Positions 9,762 through 19,398 are shown, counted from the stretch's first letter. The stretch: DNA of 64,000 nucleotides from Sphingopyxis panaciterrulae (GCF_014199295.1 NZ_JACIJH010000006.1:152129-216128), one strand, 5' to 3'. Translations and numbers: made by a program. The notes: generated by a model from the sequence alone, not told the origin.

Positions 9762-10934
9762 TCAACTCAGCCGCGACTTGAAATCCTCATAGCCGAAGCG
9801 GCGGATTTCCTTCAATCCGTCGCTGTCGCTGTCCCACAGCCAGATCGACGGCAATGGGACGCCGTTGAAGCTATTGGTCTTGACCATCGAATAATGCGCC
9901 TGGTCGAGGAAGGCGAAACGCTGGCCGACGCGGGCGTCGCCGGGCAGGCGATAATCGCCGATGACGTCGCCGGCGAGGCAGGAAGGGCCGCCGAGGCGGG
10001 TGATCGGGCCGCTCGCTTCTTCGCCCAGCATCGCGGGGCGATAGGGCGCCTCGATCACGTCGGGCATATGGCAGGTCGCGGAGATGTCGGTGATGCCGAT
10101 CGCCATACCATTGTCGAACAGGTCGAGGATCTCGCCGACGAGGATGCCGGCGTCGAGCGCGACCGCCTCGCCAGGTTCGATCATCACGTCGCAGTCGGTC
10201 TCCGCGCGCACCCGCTTCAGGAAGGCGATGAGGTCGTCGGTCTGATAGTCGGCGCGGGTGACGTGATGGCCGCCGCCGAAATTGATCCATTTGAGGCTGC
10301 GGACATGCGGGCGGATGAGCGGCTGCACCGCCGCCCAGGTGCGTTCGAGCGGTGGGAAATCCTGCTCGCACAGCGTGTGCATGTGGATGCCGTCGACGCC
10401 CTCCAGATGTTCGGGGAGAATCTGCGTCACTGGAAAGCCGAGGCGGCTGCACGGCGCGGCGGGATCGTATTTCGCGACCTCGCCCTCGCTGTGCAGCGGA
10501 TTGATGCGAAGGCCGATGTCGAAACTCTCGCCCTCGGCGCGGAGCCGGTCGAGCAGCGGACGAAAGCGCGCGATCTGGCCCGGCGAGTTGAAGATCAGAT
10601 GATCGGAGAGCGCCGCGATCTCGGGCAGATCGGCTTCCTTGTAGCCCGCGCAATAGGTTGCGACCTCACCCCCATATTCCTCGCGCCCCAGCTTCGCCTC
10701 GTACAGGCCCGACGCGCAGACGCCGTCGAGATATTCGGCGATGGTAGGCCCGAGCGACCACATCGAAAAGGCCTTGAGCGCGGCGAGAACGCGCGCGCCC
10801 GACGCGTCGCCGATCGCACGCAGCACCGCGAGATTGGCACGCACCTTCGCCGCATCGACGACGAAGGCGGGGGAGGGCACACGGGTAAGGTCGAAACGGG
10901 TAAAAGCTCCGGGATCACCGGCTCTGGTTTCCAT
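9762..10934 (-). CDS. nspC: Carboxynorspermidine/carboxyspermidine decarboxylase
   Basis: 390 residues; a PLP-dependent alanine racemase-fold enzyme that decarboxylates carboxyspermidine to spermidine, or carboxynorspermidine to norspermidine. The PLP lysine lies in LAALKAFSMWS, a signature I recognise for this group, followed by DGVCASGLYEAKLGREEYGG. Other marks are RINPLHSEG, WINFGGGHHVTR and IEPGEAVALDAG. The start is the ATG at 10934 with AGGA upstream; 16 nt separate it from the DUF486 gene. Together with the dehydrogenase at 11452-12672 it completes the aspartate-semialdehyde route to spermidine. Confidence 0.9.
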   Translation of the reverse strand: METRAGDPGAFTRFDLTRVPSPAFVVDAAKVRANLAVLRAIGDASGARVLAALKAFSMWSLGPTIAEYLDGVCASGLYEAKLGREEYGGEVATYCAGYKEADLPEIAALSDHLIFNSPGQIARFRPLLDRLRAEGESFDIGLRINPLHSEGEVAKYDPAAPCSRLGFPVTQILPEHLEGVDGIHMHTLCEQDFPPLERTWAAVQPLIRPHVRSLKWINFGGGHHVTRADYQTDDLIAFLKRVRAETDCDVMIEPGEAVALDAGILVGEILDLFDNGMAIGITDISATCHMPDVIEAPYRPAMLGEEASGPITRLGGPSCLAGDVIGDYRLPGDARVGQRFAFLDQAHYSMVKTNSFNGVPLPSIWLWDSDSDGLKEIRRFGYEDFKSRLS

Positions 10935-10950
10935 GGGACTTATATTCCTG

Positions 10951-11301
10951 TCAGGCCGCAATCGGCCCCTTGAAGATGAAGAAGGCGCCCCCCGCAATCA
11001 AGGCGAAGCCGATAAGATGGTTCACCGTCATCCGTTCGCCGAGCCAGAAGGTCGCAAAACCCGCGAAGACGATCAACGTGATGACCTCCTGCATCGTCTT
11101 GAGTTCGGCGGTGGAATAGACAGCGTGGCCGATGCGGTTCGCGGGCACGGCCAGGCAATATTCGAAGAAGGCGATCCCCCAGGCGAGCAGCACCGCGAGC
11201 CAGACCGGCCGCGAGAGATCTCCCAGATGGCCGTACCAGGCGAAGGTCATGAAGATGTTGGAGACGAAGAGCAGGCCGATAGGCAGGAGATAGGCGGTCA
11301 T
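10951..11301 (-). CDS. DUF486 (DMT-type) small membrane protein
   Basis: 116 residues with four predicted membrane helices. The DUF486 signature is FVSNIFMTFAWYGHL, then FFEYCLAVPANRIGHAVYST and LKTMQEVITLIVFAGFA. The family is related to drug/metabolite transporters but has no assigned function. The ATG at 11301 is chosen because TTGGAGC precedes it; a longer frame to 11382 would run through an intergenic repeat (CCCCCGCCTTCGCGGGGGCG). It sits between carboxyspermidine dehydrogenase and decarboxylase, so a link to polyamine movement is possible but unproven. Confidence 0.82.
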   Translation of the reverse strand: MTAYLLPIGLLFVSNIFMTFAWYGHLGDLSRPVWLAVLLAWGIAFFEYCLAVPANRIGHAVYSTAELKTMQEVITLIVFAGFATFWLGERMTVNHLIGFALIAGGAFFIFKGPIAA

Positions 11302-11325
11302 AATGAAGCTCCAACGCCATTTGCC

Positions 11326-11436
11326 GTTCGCCCCCGCCTTCGCGGGGGCGGGCTCTGCGCTCGTCGAATGGCCGTTCTTCACTTTAGGTGTTGAAGGAAG
11401 AACAGTGCTTCGACAAGCTCGGCACGAACGGAATAC
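11326..11436. repeat. Two intergenic repeat units upstream of the DUF486 gene
   Basis: One unit (11326-11352) is an inverted CGCCCCCGCC / GGGGGCGGG hairpin also found at 30499-30589. The other (about 11400-11431) carries GCTTCGACAAGCTCGGCACG, a half unit of the family seen as pairs at 42033-42122 and 44647-44734. Confidence 0.65.
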
Positions 11437-11451
11437 AGGTTGGCGCGTCGG

Positions 11452-12672
11452 TTAAAAGTCAAGCGGCGCGTCCAGTTCCTTCACCTGCCACGGCAGGCCG
11501 TGCCGGTTCAGCATGTCCATGAAGGGGTCGGGGTCCATCTGTTCCATGTTGAACACGCCGTCGCCGTTCCACGTCCCCGTGACCATCATCGCCGCGCCGA
11601 TCATCGCGGGCACGCCGGTGGTGTAGCTAACCGCCTGATTGCCGGTTTCGGCATAAGCCTCCTCATGGTCGCAGATATTGTATAGGTAGAGCGTCTTTTC
11701 CTTGCCGTCCTTGCCGAGGCCGGTCGCGATCACGCCGATGTTGGTCTTGCCCTTCGTCGTCTCGCCCAGGCTCGACGGCTCGGGAAGCACGGCCTTCAGG
11801 AACTGGAGCGGGACGATCTCGCGGCCTTCGTAGATCACGGGGTCGATGCGCGTCATGCCGACGTTCTGGAGCACTGTCAGGTGCTGGATATAGGCATCGC
11901 CGAAGGTCATCCAGAAGCGGATGCGCTTGATCTCGGGCAGGTGCGTCTTCAGGCTTTCGATCTCCTCATGATACATGAGGTACATGGTCTTTGGCCCAAC
12001 CTCCTCGAAATCGAATTGCTGCTTCACCGACATCGGCGGGGTCTCGACCCAGTCTCCATTTTCCCAGTGGCGCGCGACCGCGGTCACCTCGCGGATATTG
12101 ATCTCCGGATTGAAATTGGTCGCGAAATGCTGGCCATGATCGCCGCCGTTGCAGTCGAGAATGTCGAGCGTGTCGATGCGTTCGAAATGATGCTTCTTCA
12201 GCCAGGTCGTGAAGACGCTGGTCACGCCGGGGTCGAAGCCCGAACCGAGTAGTGCCATCAGTCCCGCATCCCTGAAGCGGTCGTGATAGGCCCATTGCCA
12301 GTGATATTCGAACTTCGCCTCGTCGCGCGGCTCGTAGTTCGCGGTGTCGAGATAATGCGCGCCGGTCGACAGGCACGCCTCCATGATCGTCAGGTCCTGA
12401 TAGGGAAGGGCGAGGTTGACGACATGCGTCGCGCCGGTCTCGCGGATGAGCGCCGCAGTGGCGTCGATATGGTCGGCGTCAACTTCGGCGGTCCTGATCG
12501 TGATACCGGTGCGCGCCTTCACCGATTCGGCGATCGCGTCGCATTTGAACTTGCGACGGCTGGCCAGCGTGATGTCGGGGAAGATATCGGCGTTCGCCTT
12601 ATGAACTTGGGCCATCTTGTGCACCGCGACCGAGCCGACGCCGCCCGCGCCGATCACCAGAACCTTGCTCAT
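11452..12672 (-). CDS. Carboxynorspermidine/carboxyspermidine dehydrogenase (saccharopine dehydrogenase family)
   Basis: 406 residues. Condenses aspartate beta-semialdehyde with putrescine or diaminopropane and reduces the product with NADPH to carboxy(nor)spermidine. The N-terminal Rossmann motif is KVLVIGAGGVGSVAVHKMAQ, followed by the family's VVNLALPYQDLTIMEACLST and LLGSGFDPGVTSVFTTW, which I recognise from the LYS1/CANSDH group. The ATG at 12672 has GGAG about 8 nt upstream. It is probably the first gene of the polyamine unit. Plain saccharopine dehydrogenase is less likely because the matching decarboxylase gene is adjacent. Confidence 0.88.
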   Translation of the reverse strand: MSKVLVIGAGGVGSVAVHKMAQVHKANADIFPDITLASRRKFKCDAIAESVKARTGITIRTAEVDADHIDATAALIRETGATHVVNLALPYQDLTIMEACLSTGAHYLDTANYEPRDEAKFEYHWQWAYHDRFRDAGLMALLGSGFDPGVTSVFTTWLKKHHFERIDTLDILDCNGGDHGQHFATNFNPEINIREVTAVARHWENGDWVETPPMSVKQQFDFEEVGPKTMYLMYHEEIESLKTHLPEIKRIRFWMTFGDAYIQHLTVLQNVGMTRIDPVIYEGREIVPLQFLKAVLPEPSSLGETTKGKTNIGVIATGLGKDGKEKTLYLYNICDHEEAYAETGNQAVSYTTGVPAMIGAAMMVTGTWNGDGVFNMEQMDPDPFMDMLNRHGLPWQVKELDAPLDF

Positions 12673-12737
12673 TCGAAAAATCTCCATTGGCGGGCGATGC
12701 CGCTTGTCTTGTATGCGGCGCCCTATAGGACGAAGCC

Positions 12738-13727
12738 ATGACACAGCAAAGCCCCGATCCCCTGCGCGATCTGGTGCGGGCGCCCACCCTCGCCGGGGTT
12801 GAACGCGCGGCGGCGAAAGTCGCTGCATTGCTCCCGCCGACGCCGCTACTGCCGATCGAGATCGACGGTGCGACCATCTGGTGCAAGGCCGAGTGCTTAC
12901 AGCCGGTCGGCGCGTTCAAGATCCGCGGCGCGTGGCACCGGCTGACCGACCTGACGCCCGAACAGGCCGCCGTCGGGGTCGTCGGCGTGTCGAGCGGCAA
13001 TCATGCGCAGGGGGTCGCCTGGGCGGCAAAGCGGCTGGGGATCAGGGCGACGATCGTGATGCCGAGCAACGCGCCGGAGATGAAGCTCGACGCGACGCGC
13101 GCGCTGGGGGCCGAGGTCGTGCTCTACGACCGCGTCACCGAATCGCGCGACGCGGTGGCGGCGAAGCTGCTGGACGAGCGCGGCGGCACGCTCGTCCATG
13201 CCTATGGCGATCCCTGGATCATCGAGGGGCAGGGCACGGCCGGGATCGAGGCGCACGCGCAGATGCAGGCGCGCGGGATCGACGGGCCCGACACGGTGAT
13301 CGCCTGTTGCGGGGGTGGCGGATTGTCGGCGGGGCTCGCGCTCGCATGTCCGGATGCCGAGGTGATCGCGGTCGAGCCCGAAGGCTGGGACGATGTGACC
13401 CGCAGCCTGGAGGCCGGGACGATCCTGTCGGTCGAGGACCTCAGCTATCCGACCGAATGCGACGCGCTGCAGACGCCGCAGACCTGGCCGATCAATTTCG
13501 CGGTGCTGCAGGCGCGTGGGGTGCGCGGCGTGGCCGTGACGCGCGACGAGGTGCGCCACGCGATGCGGGTGGCGTTCGAGAAGCTGCATCTGGTCGTCGA
13601 GCCGGGCGGCGCGGCGGCGCTCGCTGCCTTGCTCGCGGGCAAGGTCGCGCCGGGGCGGGCGACGCTCGTCACCCTGTCGGGCGGCAATGTCGACCCGCGG
13701 CGCTATGCGGAGATACTCGCGGGATAG
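12738..13727 (+). CDS. Threonine/serine dehydratase, PLP-dependent fold type II
   Basis: 329 residues, catalytic domain only: there is no C-terminal ACT-like regulatory domain, so this is a short catabolic-type enzyme or serine racemase-like protein rather than long biosynthetic IlvA. The PLP lysine lies in LQPVGAFKIRGAWHRL. The substrate loop is SSGNHAQGVAWAAKRLG, the phosphate-binding loop CCGGGGLSAGLALA, and the end LSGGNVDPRRY is typical. Product would be 2-oxobutyrate from threonine, a source of propionyl-CoA. It is divergent from the polyamine dehydrogenase with a 65-nt gap. Confidence 0.88.
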   Translation: MTQQSPDPLRDLVRAPTLAGVERAAAKVAALLPPTPLLPIEIDGATIWCKAECLQPVGAFKIRGAWHRLTDLTPEQAAVGVVGVSSGNHAQGVAWAAKRLGIRATIVMPSNAPEMKLDATRALGAEVVLYDRVTESRDAVAAKLLDERGGTLVHAYGDPWIIEGQGTAGIEAHAQMQARGIDGPDTVIACCGGGGLSAGLALACPDAEVIAVEPEGWDDVTRSLEAGTILSVEDLSYPTECDALQTPQTWPINFAVLQARGVRGVAVTRDEVRHAMRVAFEKLHLVVEPGGAAALAALLAGKVAPGRATLVTLSGGNVDPRRYAEILAG

Positions 13728-13775
13728 GGGAAACTTATCCTGTGCAATGCGTTGGGCGATGGAAGGAGACGGACG

Positions 13776-14243
13776 ATGAAGATGCACATGACCCTCGCGG
13801 CCTCGACGGCCCTGGTGCTGCTCGCCGGCTGCGAAAAGGCCGAGGCGCCCGCACCCGGCGACACGGCCACGAAGACCGAGATATCGGCCGAAACGGTGCC
13901 GCCGGTCGATGCGACCACCGCGCCGCCGGTCGATCCCGAAGCCGATCCGGCTACCGCGCCGCATCGCTTCGCGAGTTGGGCCGGGAAATGGACGGGGGTC
14001 GAGGGCATGTACGTCACCATCACCCCGACCGAGCCCGAGCATTACAAGCTGGACATGCAGTCGGACCTCGACACCAAGGGCACCTATGAAGGCCATGACA
14101 GCGAGCACGGCATCCAGTTCGAGCGCGGCGGCAAGCCCTTCACCCTCTATCGGACCAATGGCGACGACATCGGCCTCAAATATCTGACCGGCAAGACGGA
14201 GTGCCTGAAGGTGCAGGACGGCGAGGGCTATTGCCGCGATTGA
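13776..14243 (+). CDS. Small predicted lipoprotein, unknown function
   Basis: 155 residues. A signal sequence ends in the lipobox LLAGC (cysteine near residue 20), so it should be a lipid-anchored envelope protein. A low-complexity linker rich in proline, alanine and threonine with two PPVD copies follows. The C-terminal half, beginning ASWAGKWTGVEGMYVTI, looks like one small beta-rich domain with two cysteines near the end. I do not recognise the domain. The start is supported by GGAAGGAGAC about 6 nt upstream. A GNAT gene follows 23 nt later. Confidence 0.8.
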   Translation: MKMHMTLAASTALVLLAGCEKAEAPAPGDTATKTEISAETVPPVDATTAPPVDPEADPATAPHRFASWAGKWTGVEGMYVTITPTEPEHYKLDMQSDLDTKGTYEGHDSEHGIQFERGGKPFTLYRTNGDDIGLKYLTGKTECLKVQDGEGYCRD

Positions 14244-14266
14244 GGAAGCGATGAAGGGGGGACGGA

Positions 14267-14860
14267 ATGGATGAGATCGCGACGGCGGTTCCGTCAGACT
14301 ATCCGGCGCTGATCGAGACGCTGGCGCAGGCGTTTCAGAGCGATCCGGCGCTGTCGTGGATTCTTCCCGACCCCCAACACCGTGCTCATGCGCTGCGCGG
14401 CCTGTTCCGCACCCTCGTTCCCGCCGACATGCGCGCGGGCGTGGCGCTGCGCGCCATGAACGATGAAGCGGCAGCATTGTGGCGCGCGCCGGGGCGGGCG
14501 CACAGCGGCGGGATGGAATTCCTGCGCACCGTGTTGCCCCTGGTCGCGACCTTCGGCACAGCGCTGCCGCGCGGACTGCGCGTCCAGAGCAGTATCGACG
14601 CGCACCGGCCCCAAGGGCGTTTCTGGTATCTCCATTATGTTGGCGTGCGGCCCGAACAGCAGGGCAAGGGGCACGGCGGCCGGATCATCCGGGCGCAGAC
14701 CGCCGTTGCCGATACCGAAGGGTTGCCCTGCTGGCTCGAAACCGCGACGTCGGCGAATGTGCCGATCTATGAACGGTTGGGATTCGTCACGCAGGCGGAA
14801 TGGGACATTGCGGGCTGCGGTCCGCATTTCTGGGGGATGATGCGCGCGCCACGGGATTAG
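14267..14860 (+). CDS. GNAT family N-acetyltransferase
   Basis: 197 residues. The acetyl-CoA-binding motif A is LHYVGVRPEQQGKGHGGRII, followed by the motif B region LETATSANVPIYERLGF. The N-terminal half, including FQSDPALSWILPD, resembles the group of GNATs often annotated next to drug-resistance acetylases, but the substrate is unknown. AAGGGGGGACGG precedes the ATG. It probably shares a transcript with the lipoprotein upstream. Confidence 0.87.
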   Translation: MDEIATAVPSDYPALIETLAQAFQSDPALSWILPDPQHRAHALRGLFRTLVPADMRAGVALRAMNDEAAALWRAPGRAHSGGMEFLRTVLPLVATFGTALPRGLRVQSSIDAHRPQGRFWYLHYVGVRPEQQGKGHGGRIIRAQTAVADTEGLPCWLETATSANVPIYERLGFVTQAEWDIAGCGPHFWGMMRAPRD

Positions 14861-14938
14861 GCGCCCAATGCCGCGCTTCGGGGTGGCAATCCATGGAGTG
14901 GCTGTTAGGATCGGTTCGTCGAATATCCGGGGGGAATC

Positions 14939-16474
14939 ATGGCTCTGTTTCGAACGATACCTTGGCTGCTTGCGGCCCTGCTGGTCCTGTCCGCGGTGCC
15001 CGCCCGCGCCGAATGGCGCGAGGCAAGCAGCGCGCATTTTCTCGTCTATGGCGATATCAGCGCCAGCAAGCTTCGCGAATATTCGGAGCGGCTCGAGCGC
15101 TATGACAGCGCGTTGCGGCTGATCACCAACCATGCGGAAACGGGTGCGTCGAGTCGAAACCGCGTCACCGTCTATCTGATGCCGAGTATGAGCGACCTGC
15201 GAAAACTCTATACGGGCGGCGGAGGCAGCACGTCGGTTGCCGGTTTCTATATTTCCTCGTTCGAGGGTTCGCGCGCTTTCATGCCCGCAGACTTGTCCGG
15301 CGACGGTCCATCGGCGCAAACGATCATGTTCCATGAATACGCCCACCACATGTTACTCAGCAGCGCGACCGAATATTATCCGCGCTGGCTGACCGAAGGC
15401 ATGGCCGAATTTTTCATGGTCAGCCGTCTCAATCGCGACGGCAGCATCATGATCGGCCTGCCGAACGATGACCGGGCCTATTCGCTGACCGCCTTCCGCC
15501 GCATGCGCGCGTCCGAACTGCTGGCGTCGGATACCAAGAAGCTGTCGGCCTTCGACGAGGCGCAGCTTTATGCGTCGGGTTGGCTTTTGACCCATTATCT
15601 GCTGCTTGGTGGCAAGCGCGATGGCCAGCTCGTCAAATATATCGCCCTGATCAACAAGGGTGATACATGGGAACAGGCGGCGAAGGCGGCGTTCGGTGAT
15701 CTTGGCAAACTCGACCAGGATCTGGAGGCCTATCGCCGCACGCGCGGAATGAAGGTTTTCACCATCCCCGCCGACAAGCTGAGCACCGGCAAGATCGAGA
15801 TCAGCGAACTGACGCCAGGTGCGGCGGCGATCATGCCCTATCGTATCCGCTCCGCGCGCGGCGTCGATAAGAAAATGGCGGCCGAACTGGTCGGCGAAGC
15901 GCGACCGGTAGCGGCTCGCTATGCTGGCGACGCGTTCGTTCAGCGTGCGATGGCCGAAATCGAATATGACGCGGAAAATGACGCTGAAGCGGAAGCGGCC
16001 GCGGACCGCGCGCTCGCGCTGGATCCCGGGTTGGTCCCGGCGATGCTTTATAAGGGGCGCGTCCTCGCGCGCCGCGCAGCCAAAAATGATAGGGCCGACG
16101 ATTGGAAGGCCGCACGGTCGTGGTTCATCAAGGCGAACCATGCCGACCCCGATTTCGCACTGCCGCTCGTCCTCTATTATGACAGCTATGCGCGTGCGGG
16201 TGAGAAACCCAGCAAAGGCGCGGTCACTGCGATCATGCGCGCGATTCAGCTCGTCCCGCAATCGACCCATGTGCGCTTCAACGTCGGTCGCCAACTCGTG
16301 ATCGAAAAGGATCTGACGTTGGCGCGTAAGGTGCTGGCTCCCGTGCTGTTCAGCCCGCACAATGCGCAAAATGAATCACTGGCCAAGGTTGCCGGGCTGT
16401 TCGACGAAAAGGCTTCGCCCGAAGCGATATTGAAGGCGATGGATGAAGCGCAATGGGGTGAGGCTGGCGAATGA
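14939..16474 (+). CDS. Secreted metallopeptidase-like protein with C-terminal TPR region
   Basis: 511 residues with a clear signal peptide (cleavage after VPARA, about residue 24). A gluzincin-type zinc motif HEYAH (H132, E133, H136) is followed by LTEGMAEFFMV, whose glutamate (about 157) could be the third ligand. Residues from about 310 on are helical, with TPR-like repeats such as ADRALALDPGLVPAMLYKGR. Proteins of this layout are common and mostly uncharacterised in sphingomonads. Activity as a periplasmic peptidase is inferred from the zinc motif only. It is convergent with hemA. Confidence 0.78.
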   Translation: MALFRTIPWLLAALLVLSAVPARAEWREASSAHFLVYGDISASKLREYSERLERYDSALRLITNHAETGASSRNRVTVYLMPSMSDLRKLYTGGGGSTSVAGFYISSFEGSRAFMPADLSGDGPSAQTIMFHEYAHHMLLSSATEYYPRWLTEGMAEFFMVSRLNRDGSIMIGLPNDDRAYSLTAFRRMRASELLASDTKKLSAFDEAQLYASGWLLTHYLLLGGKRDGQLVKYIALINKGDTWEQAAKAAFGDLGKLDQDLEAYRRTRGMKVFTIPADKLSTGKIEISELTPGAAAIMPYRIRSARGVDKKMAAELVGEARPVAARYAGDAFVQRAMAEIEYDAENDAEAEAAADRALALDPGLVPAMLYKGRVLARRAAKNDRADDWKAARSWFIKANHADPDFALPLVLYYDSYARAGEKPSKGAVTAIMRAIQLVPQSTHVRFNVGRQLVIEKDLTLARKVLAPVLFSPHNAQNESLAKVAGLFDEKASPEAILKAMDEAQWGEAGE

Positions 16475-16513
16475 GAGCCGAAATCCGGACTTTCTGCGGG
16501 ACGTGAGCGGCGG

Positions 16514-17734
16514 TCAGGCCGCTTTCTGCAGCTCCAGGTCGAGTCGGCTCCAGATCTCGACCAGCGCCGCGGTCAGGTTGCGCATCATCGCTTCGTCGTG
16601 CGTCGGTCCCGGCGTGAAGCGCAGGCGCTCGGTGCCGCGGGGGACGGTCGGGAAATTGATCGGCTGCACATAGACGCCATATTCGGCGAGGAGGATGTCG
16701 CTGATCTTCTTTGCACGCACCGGGTCGCCGACCATCAGGGGTACGATGTGCGTCGTCGAATTCATGACCGGCAGCCCGGCGTCGCGGAAGCTCTGCTTGA
16801 GGAAGGCCGCGGCGGCCTGCTGCGCTTCGCGCTCGACGCTCGACTGCTTGAGGTGCCGTACGCTGGCGAGCACGCCCGCGACGAGTACCGGCGACAGGCT
16901 GGTCGTGAAGATGAAGCCCGGCGCATAGCTGCGGATCACGTCGATGATGTTCCGGTCGGCGGCGATATAGCCGCCCATCACGCCGAACGCCTTGCCCAGC
17001 GTGCCCTCGATGATGTCGACGCGGTGCGCCGCCTCGTCGCGGTCGGTGATGCCGCCGCCGCGCGGGCCGTACATGCCGACGGCATGGACCTCGTCGCAAT
17101 AGGTGAGGGCGTTGTATTTCTCGGCGAGGTCGCAGATCGCGTGGATCGGCGCGATGTCGCCATCCATCGAATAGACGCTTTCGAACGCGATCAGCTTCGC
17201 GGTCGCGGGATCGTCGGCGGCGAGCAGTTCCTCGAGATGCTCGAGGTCGTTGTGGCGCCACACGCGCTTTTCACAGCCCGAATTGCGGATACCCGCGATC
17301 ATCGACGCGTGGTTGAGCTCGTCCGAATAGATGATGCAATGCGGCAGCAGCTTGCCGAGCGTGCCGAGCGTCGCCTCGTTCGAGATATAGCCCGAGGTGA
17401 AGAGCAGTGCGCCTTCCTTGCCGTGCAGGTCGGCAAGCTCGGCCTCGAGGTCGATGTGATAATGGGTATTGCCCGCGATGTTGCGCGTGCCGCCGGCGCC
17501 CGCGCCGACGTCGTGCAGTGCCTCTTCCATCGCCGCGACGACCTTGGGATGCTGGCCCATCGACAGATAGTCGTTCGAGCACCAGACGGTGATCGGCTTC
17601 GGTCCGTTGTGACCCGCGAAGCAGCGTGCGTTGGGGAAGGCGCCCTTGTTGCGCAGGATGTCGATGAAGACGCGGTAGCGACCTTCCTCATGGAGGCGGT
17701 CGATGGCCCGGGCGAAAATATCGTTGTAGTTCAC
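16514..17734 (-). CDS. hemA: 5-aminolevulinate synthase (ALAS, C4 pathway)
   Basis: 406 residues. Condenses glycine and succinyl-CoA to 5-aminolevulinate, the first step of heme synthesis in alphaproteobacteria. Marks seen are [46 protein letters not shown] and the PLP lysine in [17 protein letters not shown]. The start is the GTG at 17734, which gives the family's usual beginning ([20 protein letters not shown]) and length; the longer open frame upstream has no similarity. Succinyl-CoA from the methylmalonyl pathway encoded further right could feed this enzyme. Confidence 0.95.
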   Translation of the reverse strand: MNYNDIFARAIDRLHEEGRYRVFIDILRNKGAFPNARCFAGHNGPKPITVWCSNDYLSMGQHPKVVAAMEEALHDVGAGAGGTRNIAGNTHYHIDLEAELADLHGKEGALLFTSGYISNEATLGTLGKLLPHCIIYSDELNHASMIAGIRNSGCEKRVWRHNDLEHLEELLAADDPATAKLIAFESVYSMDGDIAPIHAICDLAEKYNALTYCDEVHAVGMYGPRGGGITDRDEAAHRVDIIEGTLGKAFGVMGGYIAADRNIIDVIRSYAPGFIFTTSLSPVLVAGVLASVRHLKQSSVEREAQQAAAAFLKQSFRDAGLPVMNSTTHIVPLMVGDPVRAKKISDILLAEYGVYVQPINFPTVPRGTERLRFTPGPTHDEAMMRNLTAALVEIWSRLDLELQKAA

Positions 17735-17849
17735 TATGCAGCCCCGCGGGTTGTTCCAGCGTGCGCCGCTCCCTCCGGCGGCGGTGTTGGGCGGGGCAAT
17801 AGCTTCGAAAGCCGCAGAAATCCAGTGCGAACGATTCGCAGCAGATAGG

Positions 17850-18656
17850 TCAAATTGTCTCAACCCGGCCGATGCCCCAGGGGGTGAGCGCGGCGAGCGG
17901 CGGGGGCGGATGGTCGGGACTGCGCGTAAAGACGGCGATGCCGGGCGCGGCTTCGGCGGGCCAGTCCTGCCCCTCGGTCAGGTGGGCTATGCGGCGCGCG
18001 ATGCCCGCGGCGCCGTCGATCAGGCGCACGCCGGGGCCGGCCTCCGCCTGCAATTCGGCCTCCAGCAGCGGGAAATGGGTGCAGGCGAGGACGATGACGT
18101 CCATTGCCGCACCGCCTGGCTGGTCGCGCAGCCCGGCGATGGCGCGGGCGATGACCGTGGGGTCGACTGCTTCCCCGCGCAGCTTCGCCTCGGCGGCGGT
18201 CACAAGGCCGGGGCTGCCGTGGCGCAGCACCGTCCTGCCGGTGGCGAAACGGGCGCTCAGATCGTCGACATAGGGCTGGCGCACCGTCGCTTCGGTGCCG
18301 AGCACGCCGATGAAGCCGCTCTTCGTCATCTCGGCGGCGGGCTTGATCGCAGGCACCGTGCCGACGATCGGCAGGTCGAGCGCCGCGCGAACATGGGCGA
18401 GCGCGATCGTCGAGGCGGTGTTGCAGGCGATCACCGCGAGGCGCGGCTGATAGCGCTCGACAAGCCGCCCGAGCAGCGCGGGAACCCGCGCGGCAAGTTC
18501 CTCGTCACTCTTCTTGCCATAGGGCAGGCCGGCATAATCGGCGGCATAGACGATCGGCGCGGTCGGCAGCAGCGCGCGCGTCGGCCCAAGCACGGTGAGA
18601 CCGCCGAGACCGCTGTCGAAAAAAAGGAGGGGGGCTTGCGCGGCGGGCGATGACAT
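17850..18656 (-). CDS. murI: Glutamate racemase
   Basis: 268 residues; supplies D-glutamate for peptidoglycan. Both catalytic cysteines are in place, in VIACNTAST and [11 protein letters not shown], and the N-terminal [12 protein letters not shown] and [11 protein letters not shown] are typical. The ATG at 18656 was chosen from family length; the open frame continues upstream without similarity. It is divergent from plsY with a gap of about 140 nt and is probably transcribed with or just before hemA (116-nt gap). Alanine racemase, the matching D-amino-acid enzyme, is at 46409-47452. Confidence 0.92.
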   Translation of the reverse strand: MSSPAAQAPLLFFDSGLGGLTVLGPTRALLPTAPIVYAADYAGLPYGKKSDEELAARVPALLGRLVERYQPRLAVIACNTASTIALAHVRAALDLPIVGTVPAIKPAAEMTKSGFIGVLGTEATVRQPYVDDLSARFATGRTVLRHGSPGLVTAAEAKLRGEAVDPTVIARAIAGLRDQPGGAAMDVIVLACTHFPLLEAELQAEAGPGVRLIDGAAGIARRIAHLTEGQDWPAEAAPGIAVFTRSPDHPPPPLAALTPWGIGRVETI

Positions 18657-18795
18657 GCATGTCCGCCTAGCAGGCGGGCGGGCCGCGCTCAATCGCTCCG
18701 GCGTGTTGGTCCATTTCGGTGGCCACCCGATCCGAATCCGTTGATCGGGGCGCGCAATGCCGCCAATATGCGGACGAACGAGCCGGGGGAATGCC

Positions 18796-19398
18796 ATGAC
18801 GATATATCTGCTGATCGCCGCGAGCTATCTGCTCGGCTCGATTCCCTTCGGCGTGCTGCTGACCCGCGCCTTCGGGGCCGGCGACCTGCGGCAGATCGGA
18901 TCGGGCAGCATCGGGGCGACGAACGTACTGCGTACCGGGCGCAAGGGGCTGGCGGCGGCGACCGTGTTGCTGGACGGCGCCAAGGGCGCGGTGGCTGTCC
19001 TTCTCGCGCGCCATTTTCTGCCCGAACTGGGGGCCGAAGGTGCGATGATTGCGGGGGCGGCGGCGGTGATCGGCCATTGTTACCCCGTCTGGCTCAAATT
19101 CCGGGGCGGCAAGGGCGTGGCGACGCTGCTCGGGCTTTATATCGCGCTGGCCTGGCCGATTGCTTTGGTGTTCGCGGCGGTCTGGCTGGCGGTTGTCGGC
19201 GTGTCGCGCATCTCGTCGCTCGGCGGCATGATCGGGGCGGTATCGGCACCGGCCGCCGCACTTTTCTTCGGCTATCCGGTCTATGCCGTCGGGCTGGCCG
19301 GTCTTGCCCTGATCGTCCTGTGGCGGCACCGCGCGAATATCGCACGGCTGCGTGCCGGTACCGAACCGCGCATCGGCGGCACGAAGGACGCCGCATGA
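18796..19398 (+). CDS. plsY: Glycerol-3-phosphate acyltransferase (acyl-phosphate)
   Basis: 200 residues, five or more membrane helices. Transfers the acyl group of acyl-phosphate to glycerol 3-phosphate at the inner membrane, starting phospholipid synthesis. The three PlsY motifs are visible: GSIPFGVLL with GSGSIGATNVLR, then GHCYPVWLKFRGGKGVAT, and SRISSLGGMIGAV. The ATG at 18796 follows CCGGGGGA. The stop overlaps the dprA start by ATGA, a common plsY-dprA pairing. Confidence 0.94.
   Translation: MTIYLLIAASYLLGSIPFGVLLTRAFGAGDLRQIGSGSIGATNVLRTGRKGLAAATVLLDGAKGAVAVLLARHFLPELGAEGAMIAGAAAVIGHCYPVWLKFRGGKGVATLLGLYIALAWPIALVFAAVWLAVVGVSRISSLGGMIGAVSAPAAALFFGYPVYAVGLAGLALIVLWRHRANIARLRAGTEPRIGGTKDAA

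Noticed and set aside
16475..16513. Short AGCGGC/GCCGCT pair between the TPR protein and hemA as a terminator
   Set aside because: The stem is short, partly within the hemA 3' end, and no T-tract is present.
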